A stretch of 64,000 nucleotides of DNA from an uncultured Arenicella sp. (GCA_937922925.1 CALAKU010000008.1:51853-115852), one strand, 5' to 3'; positions 48,459 through 60,260 are shown, counted from the stretch's first letter. Notes: generated from the letters alone by a model not told the origin. Numbers and translations are program-made.

Positions 48459-49565
48459 ATGGTCGATACTCCTTTGGCTCGCTACGAGCGTGATTTGCAA
48501 AAGCCGGATTTTGAGCCGGATGCTGCGCAGCGCTTGGCAGTCGAACATTTACAAACGCTTTACGAGCAGCTGCTGTCGCAACCTGAGGCTACTACTAGTA
48601 GGGGTTTCTTATCTCGACTTGGGTTTGGCAAAGACGCTACGCCAGAGCCCGTGACCGGTTTGTATTTTTGGGGCGGGGTTGGGCGCGGCAAGACCTATCT
48701 CGTTGATATGTTTTTCGATACGCTGCCGTTTGAGCGCAAACTTCGAATGCATTTTCATCGCTTTATGCACCGCGTGCACAATGAGCGGAAGAAACTTCGC
48801 GATCAGGAAGATCCGCTTAAAATCATCGGTGCAAGCTTAGCAAAAGAAGCGCGTGTTCTGTGTTTTGACGAATTCGTTGTTAACGATGTCGCCGATGCGG
48901 TGATTTTGGCGCGCTTGATGCGCATTCTTTTTGATCATGGGGTTTCCTTGGTCGCCACCAGTAATGTTGAGCCAAAGAACTTGTATCTTAATGGCCTGCA
49001 ACGCGATTTGTTTATTCCAGCCATCGATATGATTTATCACTATACGCAAGTGGTGGAGCTGGATTCGGGCATTGATTACCGCCTGCGCTTTTTGGATAAA
49101 GCCGAAACCTATTTTACGCCGCTTGATGAAGACGCTAATGAGGGCATGGTTTACAACTTTGAACATTTGGCTCCCGAACAAGGAACTCGCGATGGCACCA
49201 TCGAAATCGAAGGTCGAGATTTAAACTACCTGCGCCGCGCCGACGGCGTTATATGGTTTGAATTTAGCGAGCTTTGCGATGGGCCGCGATCGCAAAATGA
49301 TTACATCGAGATCGCTCGAACCTTTCAGTCGGTGTTGGTATCGAATGTGCCCATAATGGATAAATTGCACGACGACCAAGCTCGTCGTTTTATCAACCTT
49401 ATCGATGTTCTTTACGATCACAATGTTAAGCTCATTGTATCGGCGCAAGCCCCGGCTGAAGAGCTCTATATTGGCAAGCGCGTTGCTTTTGAATTTAAGC
49501 GCACCATCAGTCGCCTGCAAGAAATGCAGTCGCACGAGTACTTGGCATTGCGCCACAAAGCTTGA
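48459..49565 (+). CDS. zapE: cell division protein ZapE (AFG1-like ATPase)
   Basis: GLYFWGGVGRGKTYLVDMFFDTLP, RMHFHRFMHRVH, CFDEFVVNDVADAVIL. Confidence 0.96.
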   Translation: MVDTPLARYERDLQKPDFEPDAAQRLAVEHLQTLYEQLLSQPEATTSRGFLSRLGFGKDATPEPVTGLYFWGGVGRGKTYLVDMFFDTLPFERKLRMHFHRFMHRVHNERKKLRDQEDPLKIIGASLAKEARVLCFDEFVVNDVADAVILARLMRILFDHGVSLVATSNVEPKNLYLNGLQRDLFIPAIDMIYHYTQVVELDSGIDYRLRFLDKAETYFTPLDEDANEGMVYNFEHLAPEQGTRDGTIEIEGRDLNYLRRADGVIWFEFSELCDGPRSQNDYIEIARTFQSVLVSNVPIMDKLHDDQARRFINLIDVLYDHNVKLIVSAQAPAEELYIGKRVAFEFKRTISRLQEMQSHEYLALRHKA

Positions 49566-49588
49566 AACTTCTAAATCGACCTCAACAT
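49561..49588 (+). promoter_or_regulatory. candidate sigma-32 promoter of hslVU
   Basis: CTTGAA (perfect -35) - N14 - CTCAACAT (partial match to CCCCATNT), 32 nt before the hslV ATG. Confidence 0.4.
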
Positions 49589-49620
49589 AGTCTCAATGAA
49601 CTTAATTAATGGAGCTTCCA

Positions 49621-50181
49621 ATGCCTGAAATACGAGGGACGACGATTTTGTCCGTACGTCGAGGCAATAGCGTCGTCATCGGTGGCGACGGTCAAGTGTC
49701 AATGGGCAATACCGTCATGAAAGGCAATGCCCGAAAAGTGAGGCGCTTGTTTAAAGGCGACGTTTTAGCTGGCTTCGCCGGCAGCACCGCTGACGCATTT
49801 ACCTTGTTTGAATTATTTGATGCCAAGCTGGCCAAACACCAAGGCATCTTAACTAAGGCAGCGGTAGAGCTGGCCAAAGAATGGCGCACCGATCGCATGT
49901 TACGCAAACTCGAAGCCTTGTTGTGTGTGGCCGATAAAGACGCCTCGTATATTATTTCGGGCACTGGCGACGTAATCGAACCGCAGGGCGGCGTTATGGC
50001 CATTGGGTCGGGCGGCTCGTTTGCCGAATCCGCCGCTCGCGCTCTAGTTGCCAACACCGACATGCCAGCGCGCGATATTGTTGAAGCGTCGCTCAACATC
50101 GCTGCGGATATTTGTGTGTATACCAACCACAATCTAACCATCGAAGAACTCGAATTTGCTCAGCAGGAGCCGTCAGAATGA
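49621..50181 (+). CDS. hslV: ATP-dependent protease subunit HslV
   Basis: [42 protein letters not shown] at 49621. Confidence 0.97.
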   Translation: MPEIRGTTILSVRRGNSVVIGGDGQVSMGNTVMKGNARKVRRLFKGDVLAGFAGSTADAFTLFELFDAKLAKHQGILTKAAVELAKEWRTDRMLRKLEALLCVADKDASYIISGTGDVIEPQGGVMAIGSGGSFAESAARALVANTDMPARDIVEASLNIAADICVYTNHNLTIEELEFAQQEPSE

Positions 50182-51518
50182 GTGAGATGACCCCCCGCGA
50201 GATCGTACAAGAACTCGACAAGCATATTATTGGGCAATCCGCTGCCAAACGAGCGGTGGCCATCGCCTTACGTAATCGCTGGCGGCGCACGCAAGTTGGC
50301 GACGAAGCCTTACGCAAAGAAATTACGCCCAAAAACATATTGATGATTGGCCCCACTGGTGTAGGAAAAACTGAGATCGCTCGTCGCTTAGCGAATCTTG
50401 CTGATGCGCCGTTTATCAAAGTTGAAGCCACCAAGTTTACCGAAGTAGGCTATGTGGGTCGTGAGGTCGATTCGATCATCCGTGACTTGGCCGACATTGC
50501 CGTTAAAGGCCAACGAGAAGCCGAAACCCGTAAGGTGCGCGCGCGAGCTGAAGACCTTGCCGAGGAACGTATTCTGGATGTGCTGCTGCCGCCAGCGCGC
50601 GATATGGGGTTTACGCCAGACCACAGTGATAAGCCCGATGGCGCAGCCCGTCAACGCTTTCGCAAAAAATTACGCGAAGGCACTTTAGACGACAAAGAAA
50701 TTGAAATCGAGATCAGTGTATCGCCCTCAGGAGTTGAGATCTTTGGGCCTCAAGGCATGGAGGAGATCACCAATCAATTGCAAGGCATGATGAAAAACTT
50801 CGGAGCGGATAAAAAGACCGCACGCAAGATGCGCGTGAAAGACGCGCTTAAAGCGCTCACCGAAGAAGAAGCCGCCAAACTGGTGAATGAAGAAGATCTC
50901 AAAGAGGCCGCCATTTCCAGATTAGAAAACAATGGCATTGTGTTTCTCGACGAAATCGACAAAATCGTTGGCCGTTCAGAGGGCGGTAAAAGCCCAGACG
51001 TATCGCGCGAAGGCGTGCAGCGCGATTTGTTGCCCTTGGTTGAAGGCAGCACCGTATCGACCAAACACGGCATGGTCAAAACCGATCACATTTTGTTTAT
51101 CGGTTCGGGCGCGTTTCAATTATCAAAGCCTTCGGATTTAATTCCTGAACTGCAAGGCCGCATGCCCATTCGAGTGGAGCTCAGTGCCTTAAGTGTCGAG
51201 GACTTCACGCGTATATTGACCGAGCCAGACGCCTCGTTAACCGAGCAGTACCAAGCCTTAATGAACACCGAAGGTGTTGAGCTGAGCTTTACCGACAATG
51301 GCATTCAGCGTATTGCCGAGCTGGCTTGGCAAGTCAATGAAAGCACCGAAAATATTGGCGCGCGACGTTTACACACCATGCTCGAACGTTTGCTGGAAAC
51401 GGTGTCGTTTGAAGCCAGCGACCGAGGCGGCGATAAAATCACCATCGACCAAGCCTACGTCAACGAGCACTTAGACGAACTTGCCGAGAACGAAGATTTT
51501 GCGCGCTACATTCTCTAA
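50178..51518 (+). CDS. hslU: ATP-dependent protease ATPase subunit HslU
   Basis: [53 protein letters not shown] overlap with hslV. Confidence 0.97.
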   Translation: MSEMTPREIVQELDKHIIGQSAAKRAVAIALRNRWRRTQVGDEALRKEITPKNILMIGPTGVGKTEIARRLANLADAPFIKVEATKFTEVGYVGREVDSIIRDLADIAVKGQREAETRKVRARAEDLAEERILDVLLPPARDMGFTPDHSDKPDGAARQRFRKKLREGTLDDKEIEIEISVSPSGVEIFGPQGMEEITNQLQGMMKNFGADKKTARKMRVKDALKALTEEEAAKLVNEEDLKEAAISRLENNGIVFLDEIDKIVGRSEGGKSPDVSREGVQRDLLPLVEGSTVSTKHGMVKTDHILFIGSGAFQLSKPSDLIPELQGRMPIRVELSALSVEDFTRILTEPDASLTEQYQALMNTEGVELSFTDNGIQRIAELAWQVNESTENIGARRLHTMLERLLETVSFEASDRGGDKITIDQAYVNEHLDELAENEDFARYIL

Positions 51519-51565
51519 GTTAGTCGCGGCTAAAGTGACTACGTCAAAACGCCAATAGGTGCTGA

Positions 51566-51856
51566 ATGATTTTCGGTATCCTATTTATTCTTGCGTTTTT
51601 GATCGGCTTGGCTGCGTATCTTTTCAGTGAACGTTGGCCGCTGTCTATCGCGATTCCCTGCGTTTTATTTTTCTTAAATTTACTCAGCGATTCGCAGGCG
51701 AATTGGGGTTTGAATTTAATCTTCGGCTTGCCGATTGTGCTGGTCGGCGGTTTGCTTGGTGCTTACGTCGTTGTTATTTATCGAGGTGAGGACGCCGACG
51801 AGGCCGATTCAATCACAGCAACAGAAGGCGAGGATTCTTCCAATGACTCAGTTTAA
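51566..51856 (+). CDS. hypothetical membrane protein
   Basis: Three hydrophobic segments and acidic C-terminus. Confidence 0.6.
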   Translation: MIFGILFILAFLIGLAAYLFSERWPLSIAIPCVLFFLNLLSDSQANWGLNLIFGLPIVLVGGLLGAYVVVIYRGEDADEADSITATEGEDSSNDSV

Positions 51857-52658
51857 CCATCAAGTCGTCTGGATCACCGGCGCCTCATCAGGCATCGGTG
51901 AGGCTTTAGCCGTGGCCTTTTCAAAGGCTGGCGCCAAGCTCATTTTGTCGTCGCGAAATCAAGCGGAACTAGAACGCGTGCAATCGCTTTGCCAAGGTGA
52001 GAGTTTGGTATTGCCACTGGACGTCACCGACGAGGCAGCCATGCCAGCACTGGTAAAGAGGGCGCACGAATGGCAAGGAAAAATCGATTTTTTGATTAAC
52101 AACGCCGGTATTTCACAGCGTTCTTCTTGTTTGAAAACGGATATGTCGACCTACCGCCATTTGTTTGAAGTCGACGTGTTTGGGCAAATTGCACTGACCA
52201 AACTTGTGCTGCCAATCATGATAGAACAAGGCTCGGGCCATCTGGCCGTGACCTCCTCGGTGGCAGGCAAAATTGGCGTGCCGTTTCGAACCGGCTATAG
52301 CGCGGCTAAGCACGCCATGATGGGGTTCTTTGATGCGCTGCGTACCGAAGTGGCGCATCAAAGTATCAAGGTCACCACGATCACACCGGGCTATATTCGC
52401 ACTAATATCTCGGCGAATGCGGTGGTAGGCGATGGCTCAGCCTATGCCGTTGAAGACACCGACATTCGCAAAGGCATGAGCGCCAATGAGTGTGCCGACG
52501 TAATTCTCAAAGGCTTAGCCAAGCACAAACCAGAAATCGCGGTTGGGCGCGGCGCCGAAATGCACGCCTTGTGGCTTAAACGTTTGTTTCCCAAGGTGGT
52601 ATTTAAAATGGCGGCCAAACGTTTTCATCAAACTGCCGCGGAAAACGACTTCAAATAA
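51843..52658 (+). CDS. short-chain dehydrogenase/reductase
   Basis: VVWITGASSGIGEALAVAFSKAGA, NNAGIS, YSAAKHA. Confidence 0.93.
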   Translation: MTQFNHQVVWITGASSGIGEALAVAFSKAGAKLILSSRNQAELERVQSLCQGESLVLPLDVTDEAAMPALVKRAHEWQGKIDFLINNAGISQRSSCLKTDMSTYRHLFEVDVFGQIALTKLVLPIMIEQGSGHLAVTSSVAGKIGVPFRTGYSAAKHAMMGFFDALRTEVAHQSIKVTTITPGYIRTNISANAVVGDGSAYAVEDTDIRKGMSANECADVILKGLAKHKPEIAVGRGAEMHALWLKRLFPKVVFKMAAKRFHQTAAENDFK

Positions 52659-52761
52659 CCGCTTTTGTCGTAAACTATCAGCACACACATTATGATAAAA
52701 AAGCGTTGGACAGAGACAGCTCTGCCCTACATTCACGCTCATTACCCGCCCAGCGATTGCC

Positions 52762-54348
52762 ATGATTCACTCTGAATGCACTTCCACGCTTGATTTAGTC
52801 GACGACGAACTCGGCCAATTGTTTACCAATATTGGTCGTGGTGTCGAGAAAGAAGGCCTGCGCGTGACGCCAACGGCGCAGATTGCACAAAGCCATCATC
52901 CCGAAGCCTTGGGTTCAACGCTCACGCATCACAGCATTACCACAGACTACTCCGAAGCGTTGCTTGAATTTATTACGCCGGTGCACAAAGAGATCGACGA
53001 CACCATTCGTTATCTCAGTAATTTGCACGCCTTCACGCTTGAGAATATCGGCGATGAAGCTATTTGGCCGGGAAGTATGCCTTGTGTATTAGCGGGCGAT
53101 GAGAGCATTCCCATAGCCGACTACGGCAGCTCCAATATCGGCATGCTCAAGCACGTGTATCGCCAAGGCTTGGCCGTGCGCTATGGTCGCATCATGCAGT
53201 CGATTGCGGGTATCCACTATAATTTTTCTCTGTGTGATGCCTTTTGGGAAACCTATCAGCGTAAGTTCGATGCGGCCAAAACTCCGTCTGGGCAAAACCT
53301 GCAAGACTTTAAGTCGGCGCACTATTTTTCATTGATCCGCAACTTCCGCCGGTACTCCTGGATTTTGCATTATCTGTTTGGCGCTTCGCCGGTATTAGAT
53401 GAGACTTTCTTAGATGGCCGTGAGCCAGAAGAGCATGGCTTGCAAAAAATGGGCGAGCAAACCTGGGGCTTACCATATGCCACTTCACTCAGAATGAGTG
53501 ATTTAGGTTATCAGAATTCGGCGCAGCAAGACTTGCACATCTCTTATGATTCCTTGGAAGACTACGTAGCAACCCTAAGCACCGCCATTCACCAACCCTA
53601 TCGTGAATACCAAGACATTGGCGTTAAGCGCGGCGATCTCTTTCAGCAACTCAATACCAATATTTTGCAGATTGAGAACGAGTATTACAGCGATATTAGG
53701 CCAAAACGCGTGACCCGCTCAGGTGAAAAGCCCGTTGCCGCATTGAGAGATCGAGGCGTTGAGTACATTGAAGTGCGGATTCTCGACATTAATCCGTTTA
53801 TCAACGAGGGCATCTCGAGCCAGCAAATCCGTTTTATGGACGCCTTTTTATTGTATTGCTTGTTCGCCCAATGCCCATTGCAAAGCGATACCCGTTGCAT
53901 GGAAACCCGAGACAATCAAACCAAGGTAATACAACGCGGTCGCGACCCAGAGTTAACGCTCGAAAGCCAAGGCCGGCAAGTGCCGTTGAAAGACGCGGCA
54001 ACTGAATTGCTTGATGCGATTATGCAAATCGCGAATATCTTAGACAAAGCGCACGACACCTTTGATTATTCGTCGGCGGTGTTTGCCCAGCAAGCCAAGG
54101 TTGACGATGTGTCGCTAACCCCGTCTGGGCAAACCATGCAAATGATTGAGCAAGGCAAAGAATTTATTGAAATCATGCGCGAGCAAGCCAACCAGCAAAA
54201 AACGCATTTTTCGAGCATTGACACCGATGAGGCATTCATTGCCGAAATGCAAAAGGAAGCGACTGAGTCTTTAGCGAAACAAGCGCAAATGGAAGCCAGT
54301 GACACGCAGGATTTCGAATCCTTTCTGCAAGACTACAATAATAGTTAG
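52762..54348 (+). CDS. gshA: glutamate-cysteine ligase
   Basis: NIGRGVEKEGLRVTPTAQIAQSHHPEALGSTLTHHSITTDYSEALLEFITP. Confidence 0.96.
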   Translation: MIHSECTSTLDLVDDELGQLFTNIGRGVEKEGLRVTPTAQIAQSHHPEALGSTLTHHSITTDYSEALLEFITPVHKEIDDTIRYLSNLHAFTLENIGDEAIWPGSMPCVLAGDESIPIADYGSSNIGMLKHVYRQGLAVRYGRIMQSIAGIHYNFSLCDAFWETYQRKFDAAKTPSGQNLQDFKSAHYFSLIRNFRRYSWILHYLFGASPVLDETFLDGREPEEHGLQKMGEQTWGLPYATSLRMSDLGYQNSAQQDLHISYDSLEDYVATLSTAIHQPYREYQDIGVKRGDLFQQLNTNILQIENEYYSDIRPKRVTRSGEKPVAALRDRGVEYIEVRILDINPFINEGISSQQIRFMDAFLLYCLFAQCPLQSDTRCMETRDNQTKVIQRGRDPELTLESQGRQVPLKDAATELLDAIMQIANILDKAHDTFDYSSAVFAQQAKVDDVSLTPSGQTMQMIEQGKEFIEIMREQANQQKTHFSSIDTDEAFIAEMQKEATESLAKQAQMEASDTQDFESFLQDYNNS

Positions 54349-54389
54349 CGCCAATAGTTAACGCCGGTTTTTACCAAGCTCGGCGCGAA

Positions 54390-55586
54390 TCATTCAGAGT
54401 AGACTGGCTCGCTGGAACCTTGATGAGCAATTGACACAAAACGCGGGTAGGGAATCTCAATGTCATGCCGATCGAAGGCGCGGTGGATGGCTTTGATTAC
54501 CAAATGTATTGTGAGGCCTCGTTTTTCAGGTTCATCGATCCAGCCCATTAGCTGCACATCGACACCGCTCGCCGCGAAGTTTCTAAAACGGATACGCGGG
54601 GCCGGGTAGTCGCAAATGTTTTCTTGCTCTTGCGCCACTTGCATGAGTACTTCTTCGACTCTATCAAGATCTGATTCATAAGCGCAGGAAACATTAACCC
54701 TGATGCGCATTTTATGCGCCGCCCCACCACTCTCATTGACTATTTTGGAGTTGCCGATAACGCCATTCGGAATTGTGACTTCGATGTCGTCACGTGTGAG
54801 TAGGCGTGTCGAGCGAATGCCGATGTGCGTCACTTTGCCGCGTTCGCCTGAATCCAAGTTTACGTAGTCGCCGAGTTTGTAGGGCCGATCCGCTAAAATA
54901 AACACACCGGAGAATAAATTGGCAAGCGTATCTTTGGCGGCAAAACCCACCGCGATACCAACAATACCGGCCGAGGCGATCAAACCAACCGGGTTAATGC
55001 CCCAGATAATCAGTACCGCGTAGGCGGCCATAATCATCAGTATGATTTTGCTGGTGATGACCAACAGCGGCTCGGTGCGAATATCCAGCTTTTTAAAATG
55101 CAGTGGATCGCGCGACATCGCCTTAATAATTAATTCGCTAATGCCAAGTGAGGCTCGCAAGATCGAAAGTACGATCAATGACAATGCGATTGGCACAATA
55201 TAGGCAAAGCCGCCCTGGTCATAGCCAGAGGATTTAGATGCCACGATTAATCCAAACCACACCACCAAGTTAAAAAGAGGCCCGCGTAATTCGCCGATAA
55301 TATTGTCGTCTAAGTCGCTTTTGGTTTTGGCAGTGAGGCGTTCAATTAAGGCAATGGCGTATCGTCGAAATACATACGCGAAACCCCAAAAGAACGCCAA
55401 AATAATAAATGCTTCAATGATGGGATAGTCACGCAGGTACGACCAATACGGCTGAACCTGCTCAGGCAGCATCTCAACGAAAAGCGGCAGATTTTCACTG
55501 AGATCAATGTTGCTCTCTAAAGCAGAGGCAGCTGAGTCTTGCTCGCTTTCTTGTTTAACCGCTTTGAGTAGTGTCGAATTGCTCAT
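54390..55586 (-). CDS. mechanosensitive ion channel (MscS family)
   Basis: ASAGIVGIAVGFAAKDTLANLFSGVFILADRPYKLGDYVNL; IPYPRFV C-terminus. Confidence 0.93.
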   Translation of the reverse strand: MSNSTLLKAVKQESEQDSAASALESNIDLSENLPLFVEMLPEQVQPYWSYLRDYPIIEAFIILAFFWGFAYVFRRYAIALIERLTAKTKSDLDDNIIGELRGPLFNLVVWFGLIVASKSSGYDQGGFAYIVPIALSLIVLSILRASLGISELIIKAMSRDPLHFKKLDIRTEPLLVITSKIILMIMAAYAVLIIWGINPVGLIASAGIVGIAVGFAAKDTLANLFSGVFILADRPYKLGDYVNLDSGERGKVTHIGIRSTRLLTRDDIEVTIPNGVIGNSKIVNESGGAAHKMRIRVNVSCAYESDLDRVEEVLMQVAQEQENICDYPAPRIRFRNFAASGVDVQLMGWIDEPEKRGLTIHLVIKAIHRAFDRHDIEIPYPRFVSIAHQGSSEPVYSE

Positions 55587-55636
55587 GTGCCCTCTCTCCT
55601 AGTAGACGACGTTATATCACGCGCGATAGCGTGGAG

Positions 55637-56332
55637 CTATACGTCTTGAGCTTCAATCCAATTTTGAATCTCTTGGGTTAGCTGTTGATCGCTTTTACCG
55701 TTAACTTCAATGGGCTCGCCAAACACACAGCGTATTGTGCCGGGCTTAATCCAAAGGCTCTTGTTCGACCAGTAGCGCCCAGCATTATGCGCGACTGGCA
55801 CGATAGGCACTTGAGCTTGAATCGCCAGCATCGCCGCGCCTTTTTTATAGCGGCCTGATTCTCGATATGGGGTACGCGTGCCTTGGGGGAAAATCAGCAC
55901 GTGGCGGCCTTCGGCCAGTTTTTTTACACCTTGCTCAACCACTTGGTCTAAGGCGTTTTTACGATCACTTCGGTCAATGGCAATCGGGCGGGTTGCCCAC
56001 AATCCCCAACCAAACACCGGAATCCGAAAAAGCTCTTTTTTTAAGACCCAGGCTAAGGGGGGTAAGAAGGTTTGCGTGGTAATGGTTTCCCACGTTGATT
56101 GGTGTTCGCAAGCGATCACACAAGGCGCTTCAGGAACGTTTTCAAGGCCAATAATTTCATGTTTTAAACCAACCGTAATGCGCAGCCACCATGTTACAAA
56201 CATAGCCCATCCAGCGATCATTTTGGAACGTCGTTGAGGTGAGAAAAATAAGGCGACACTGGCGATGATAAAAAACGGAACTGTCGACAGCGCTTCGCCA
56301 AGGTAAAAAAGAATGGAACGAAAAACAATCAC
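55637..56332 (-). CDS. 1-acyl-sn-glycerol-3-phosphate acyltransferase family
   Basis: CVIACEHQSTWETI (Hx4 motif), IFPQGTRTPY. Confidence 0.92.
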   Translation of the reverse strand: MIVFRSILFYLGEALSTVPFFIIASVALFFSPQRRSKMIAGWAMFVTWWLRITVGLKHEIIGLENVPEAPCVIACEHQSTWETITTQTFLPPLAWVLKKELFRIPVFGWGLWATRPIAIDRSDRKNALDQVVEQGVKKLAEGRHVLIFPQGTRTPYRESGRYKKGAAMLAIQAQVPIVPVAHNAGRYWSNKSLWIKPGTIRCVFGEPIEVNGKSDQQLTQEIQNWIEAQDV

Positions 56333-56334
56333 AA

Positions 56335-56892
56335 TTAGATCTCGAGGTTTAAAAGTGCGTCGGCAAAAGACGCTAATGAATCAAATACCAAGGTGCCATC
56401 AAGCTTGAGGCTGGCGTCTTTCTTGATCTTTTTTAGGCTCTTTTTACCATTACCCGTTTTAACCAATACGGGGTTGGCACCTGCACTTTTTGCGGCGACC
56501 AAATCACGCACCGAATCACCTACCGAGAACACATCTTGAAAGGTCGTGTTGAGCCGTGCTCCAAGTTCTTCATACATCCCGGTGAGAGGTTTGCGGCAAA
56601 CACACTCGTCGTTAGGGTGATGCGGGCAAAAAAGAATACTGTTAATTTTGCCACCATGTTGTTGAATATAGTCGAGCATGCGCACATGTATTTGGCCCAG
56701 CATATCGGCGGTCAGTAAGCCGCGGCCAATACCAGACTGATTGCTGATAATCACGATGTCGTACTCGGCCTGCGAAAGCCGCGCGATGGCTTCTAAGCTG
56801 CCCTTAATCGGTAACCATTCCTCTGGCGTTTTGATGAAATCCGGCGAATCTTTATTAATGACGCCATCACGATCGAGAATAAGCAGTTTCAT
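56335..56892 (-). CDS. gmhB: HAD-family D,D-heptose 1,7-bisphosphate phosphatase
   Basis: LLILDRDGVINKDSPDFIKTPEEW; CPHHPNDECVCRKPLTGM zinc loop. Confidence 0.93.
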   Translation of the reverse strand: MKLLILDRDGVINKDSPDFIKTPEEWLPIKGSLEAIARLSQAEYDIVIISNQSGIGRGLLTADMLGQIHVRMLDYIQQHGGKINSILFCPHHPNDECVCRKPLTGMYEELGARLNTTFQDVFSVGDSVRDLVAAKSAGANPVLVKTGNGKKSLKKIKKDASLKLDGTLVFDSLASFADALLNLEI

Positions 56893-56897
56893 TTTTT

Positions 56898-58988
56898 TTA
56901 CGCTGTTTGCAGGAGGCTGATGTCAGCAACGCGTAGAAATAAATCTTGCAAACGCTTTAACAAAGCAAGGCGATTCATTTGCTCGCTGGCATCGTCACTC
57001 ATCACCATCACATTATCAAAGAAGGCGTCTACCGGGCTACGCAGGTCAGCTAGCTTGGCTAAGCCTTGTTGGTAGTCGCCCTGATCAAACAAACTGGCGC
57101 AGTCTTGCTCCACCGCCAAGAGCGCCTGATGCAACCGAACCTCTTCTTCAGCCGAGAGGGCTGAGGTGTCAATTTTCGTTACTACCGCCTGATCTTGTTT
57201 CTTAAGAATGTTTGCGATTCGTTTGTTAGCCGCCGCTAAATCTTGCGCTTCGCTGAGTTCACTAAATGCCACAATCGCGTTTAGGCGTTGAGCAAAGTCA
57301 AGAGGGCTGTCGGGCTTACATGCCAGTACGGATTTAATTTGTGTGGTGGCAAAGTCTTGGGTTTGATAAAACGCCAATAGGCGGCTGCGCACAAATTCAA
57401 CTATGTCGTTTTGTGTGTCGTTTGTGACCACAAAACCTTGTTGCTCGGCGTAGACCTCGCTGCACATGGCGACCAAATCGGATAAGCCTAAGGTGTGCTC
57501 TTTGTCGATCAGCAAGCGCAAAATGCTCAGCGCGGCCCGTCTTAAACCATAGGGGTCTTTGTCGCCGGTTGGCACTTCTCCGCTGGCGTAAATGCCAACT
57601 AAACTATCCAGTTTGTCGGCCAGAGCCACGCATTGAGCTTCGAGGCTAACGGGCAAGGTGTCGCCTGCAAATTTTGGCCAATAGTGTTGTTCAACGCATT
57701 CGCCTACCAATGCAGGTTCGCCGTCTCGATCGGCGTAGTAGTGGCCCATAATGCCTTGCAGTTCGTCAAACTCGCCGACCATATCTGAAACTAAATCGGC
57801 CTTGGCTAAACGTGCGCCACGAGCGGCCAGTTTAGTATCGGCCTTTAACTGATTGGCCAGCAGGCTTGCCAATTTCTCAAGGCGTTGAGTCTTATCTAAA
57901 AGGCTCCCTAACTTGGCGTGAAACATCACACTAGAGAGTCGCTCGACTCGATCTTCAAGGCGTATCTTTTGATCGGTTTGCCAAAAAAATTGCGCGTCAG
58001 ACAGCCGCGCTCTTAAGACTTTTTCGTTACCCGATTTTACTTGGGCCGGGTTAGAGCTTTCGATATTACTCAAGGTAATAAAGTGCGGCATTAATTTGCC
58101 GGCGTCATCGACAACATGAAAGTACTTTTGATGATCGCGCATGGACGAAATCAAGCATTCTTGGGGAACGTCTAAAAACGATTTATCAAAGTCACCAATA
58201 ATGGGGCTAGGGTATTCGACCAAGCCGGTCACTTCGTCAAGCAGAGCGGGGTCATCGACAATTTGGCCGCCCAGTGTTTTCGCCGCGTCTTGAACTTGTT
58301 GGGCTATCAACGCCTTACGTTTCTCAAAGTCAGCAATGACATGACCTTGCTCTAAAAGAACCTGCTCGTAGTCATCAGCATGTTCAATATGTATTTCGCC
58401 AGCGCTGTGAAAGCGATGCCCTAGGCTTGTATTGCCAGATTGAATATTCAGCACTTCGCATGGAAGTTGTCGCCCGCCATGCAAAGCCAATAGCCATTTC
58501 ACCGGGCGAACGAATTCAGCATCGCCATTACCCCAACGCATTCGCTTGGGGATGGGCAAGCGCTTGAGCGCTTGCTCAACTAGACCGCTGATCAAGTCGT
58601 CAAGGTGTTTGCCGCTTTCACTCACGGTATAGGCTAACCATTCGCCTTTGTCGGTTTTTAATCGTTCTAGTTGATCGACCTCAACACCACATGAACGCGC
58701 AAACCCCAGTGCGGCTTTGCTCGGGTTGCCGTCGCTGTCGAACGCGGCCTGAATCGCCGGCCCGCGACGCTCATTGGATTGATCGGCTTGCTGTTCTTTC
58801 ACGTCGCTTACGCTAACCGCTAAACGGCGAGGCGACGCAAACGGAGTGACTTGAGCTGCGTTTTCAATCAATTGCGCTTCGAGTAAGGCATTGGCCATTT
58901 CGCGACTAAAGGCGTCGTGCAGATTCTTTAAGGCTTTAGGCGGCAGTTCTTCGGTGCCCAATTCGATTAATAAGGTCTGTAAGCTCAT
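56898..58988 (-). CDS. glyS: glycyl-tRNA synthetase beta subunit
   Basis: [51 protein letters not shown]. Confidence 0.97.
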   Translation of the reverse strand: MSLQTLLIELGTEELPPKALKNLHDAFSREMANALLEAQLIENAAQVTPFASPRRLAVSVSDVKEQQADQSNERRGPAIQAAFDSDGNPSKAALGFARSCGVEVDQLERLKTDKGEWLAYTVSESGKHLDDLISGLVEQALKRLPIPKRMRWGNGDAEFVRPVKWLLALHGGRQLPCEVLNIQSGNTSLGHRFHSAGEIHIEHADDYEQVLLEQGHVIADFEKRKALIAQQVQDAAKTLGGQIVDDPALLDEVTGLVEYPSPIIGDFDKSFLDVPQECLISSMRDHQKYFHVVDDAGKLMPHFITLSNIESSNPAQVKSGNEKVLRARLSDAQFFWQTDQKIRLEDRVERLSSVMFHAKLGSLLDKTQRLEKLASLLANQLKADTKLAARGARLAKADLVSDMVGEFDELQGIMGHYYADRDGEPALVGECVEQHYWPKFAGDTLPVSLEAQCVALADKLDSLVGIYASGEVPTGDKDPYGLRRAALSILRLLIDKEHTLGLSDLVAMCSEVYAEQQGFVVTNDTQNDIVEFVRSRLLAFYQTQDFATTQIKSVLACKPDSPLDFAQRLNAIVAFSELSEAQDLAAANKRIANILKKQDQAVVTKIDTSALSAEEEVRLHQALLAVEQDCASLFDQGDYQQGLAKLADLRSPVDAFFDNVMVMSDDASEQMNRLALLKRLQDLFLRVADISLLQTA

Positions 58989-59881
58989 TGCTGCGCCCCC
59001 AAGGCTTTACCGCGTGGAAAGCCTAGCGCTTCACGAGCCTCGTAGTAAGTGCTCGCAACCCCTTTAGCGAGTGTGCGAATACGACCAATGTAACGAGCAC
59101 GCTCGGTAACACCAATCGCGTGGCGCGCATCTAAAAGGTTAAAGCTGTGCGACGCTTTGAGCATTTTTTCGTAGGCTGGCAATGCGAGCTTTTGTTCCAG
59201 CAAATACGTGGCCTCTTTTTCGCAGGCATTAAAGAAGTGCAACAGTTCTTCAACATTGGCGTGTTCAAAGTTGTATTGCGATTGCTCTACTTCTTGTTGA
59301 TGATAAATATCGCCATAGCTAAAGCCGTCGGTCCAGACCAAGTCGTAAATATTGTCTACGCCTTGAATGTACATGGCGATACGCTCTAAGCCGTATGTGA
59401 TCTCGCCAGTGACTGGGCGACAATCCAATCCGCCGACTTGCTGAAAATAAGTAAACTGTGTGACTTCCATGCCATTGAGCCATACCTCCCAGCCGAGCCC
59501 CCATGCGCCAATAGTCGGCGACTCCCAATTGTCTTCCACGAATCGTACATCGTCGGCCAACATATCAATGCCTAAGGCTTGCATTGACTCCAGATAGAGT
59601 TCTTGGATGTTGTCAGGGGAAGGTTTGAGAATCACTTGGTATTGAAAGTAATGTTGCAAACGATTTGGGTTTTCGCCATAACGACCATCAGTCGGTCGTC
59701 GAGAAGGTTGCACGTAGGCAGCATTCAATGGTTCGGGGCCAATGGCGCCCAGAAATGTGGGCTGGTGAAAGGTGCCGGCACCGACCTCAATATCAAGCGG
59801 TTGCATAATCACGCAACCATTGTCTGCCCAGAACTGTTGCAAGCGCAATATCATGTCCTGAAAGCTTAATCCGCTTTTCAT
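58985..59881 (-). CDS. glyQ: glycyl-tRNA synthetase alpha subunit
   Basis: [58 protein letters not shown]. Confidence 0.98.
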   Translation of the reverse strand: MKSGLSFQDMILRLQQFWADNGCVIMQPLDIEVGAGTFHQPTFLGAIGPEPLNAAYVQPSRRPTDGRYGENPNRLQHYFQYQVILKPSPDNIQELYLESMQALGIDMLADDVRFVEDNWESPTIGAWGLGWEVWLNGMEVTQFTYFQQVGGLDCRPVTGEITYGLERIAMYIQGVDNIYDLVWTDGFSYGDIYHQQEVEQSQYNFEHANVEELLHFFNACEKEATYLLEQKLALPAYEKMLKASHSFNLLDARHAIGVTERARYIGRIRTLAKGVASTYYEAREALGFPRGKALGAQQ

Positions 59882-60215
59882 AAGTCGATCCGATTCTGAT
59901 GGGAAAAGTTGAGTTAAAGAAAACGAGAAACCTTCGTTTAAGGGCGCTTATTATAGCGAGCCAACCTCGGAATGCGAACCAAAACCCGCAAAGCCAAAGT
60001 GGTAAAAAATAGTCGTTTTTAAGTAAATTTATTCGTCGTATTAAAGGCCAACTAGACAATCTGACTAAGACATAACTGGGAATCATGACAGCATTAAAAA
60101 AAAGTTATAAAACGCTAGACAAGCCCTTTTTTTTTGAGTACCTTCCTTCTTGACTTTGGTCAGCCCAAGTCACCTAGGAGTGAGGAAAGTGCAGCTAATA
60201 GCACGACTCATGAAG

Positions 60216-60260
60216 ATAAAAAGACTCGTTAATAAGAATAATAAGGGCGGGTCTTTTTAT
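60216..60260. other. 13-bp stem-loop (possible terminator or ncRNA 3' end)
   Basis: ATAAAAAGACTCG / CGGGTCTTTTTAT arms with 19-nt loop; one G-T pair; T-rich 3' arm. Confidence 0.6.

Noticed and set aside
59882-60150. Glycine riboswitch or T-box in front of glyQS
   Set aside because: No recognisable conserved core of either element; T-boxes are not expected for gammaproteobacterial glyQS.
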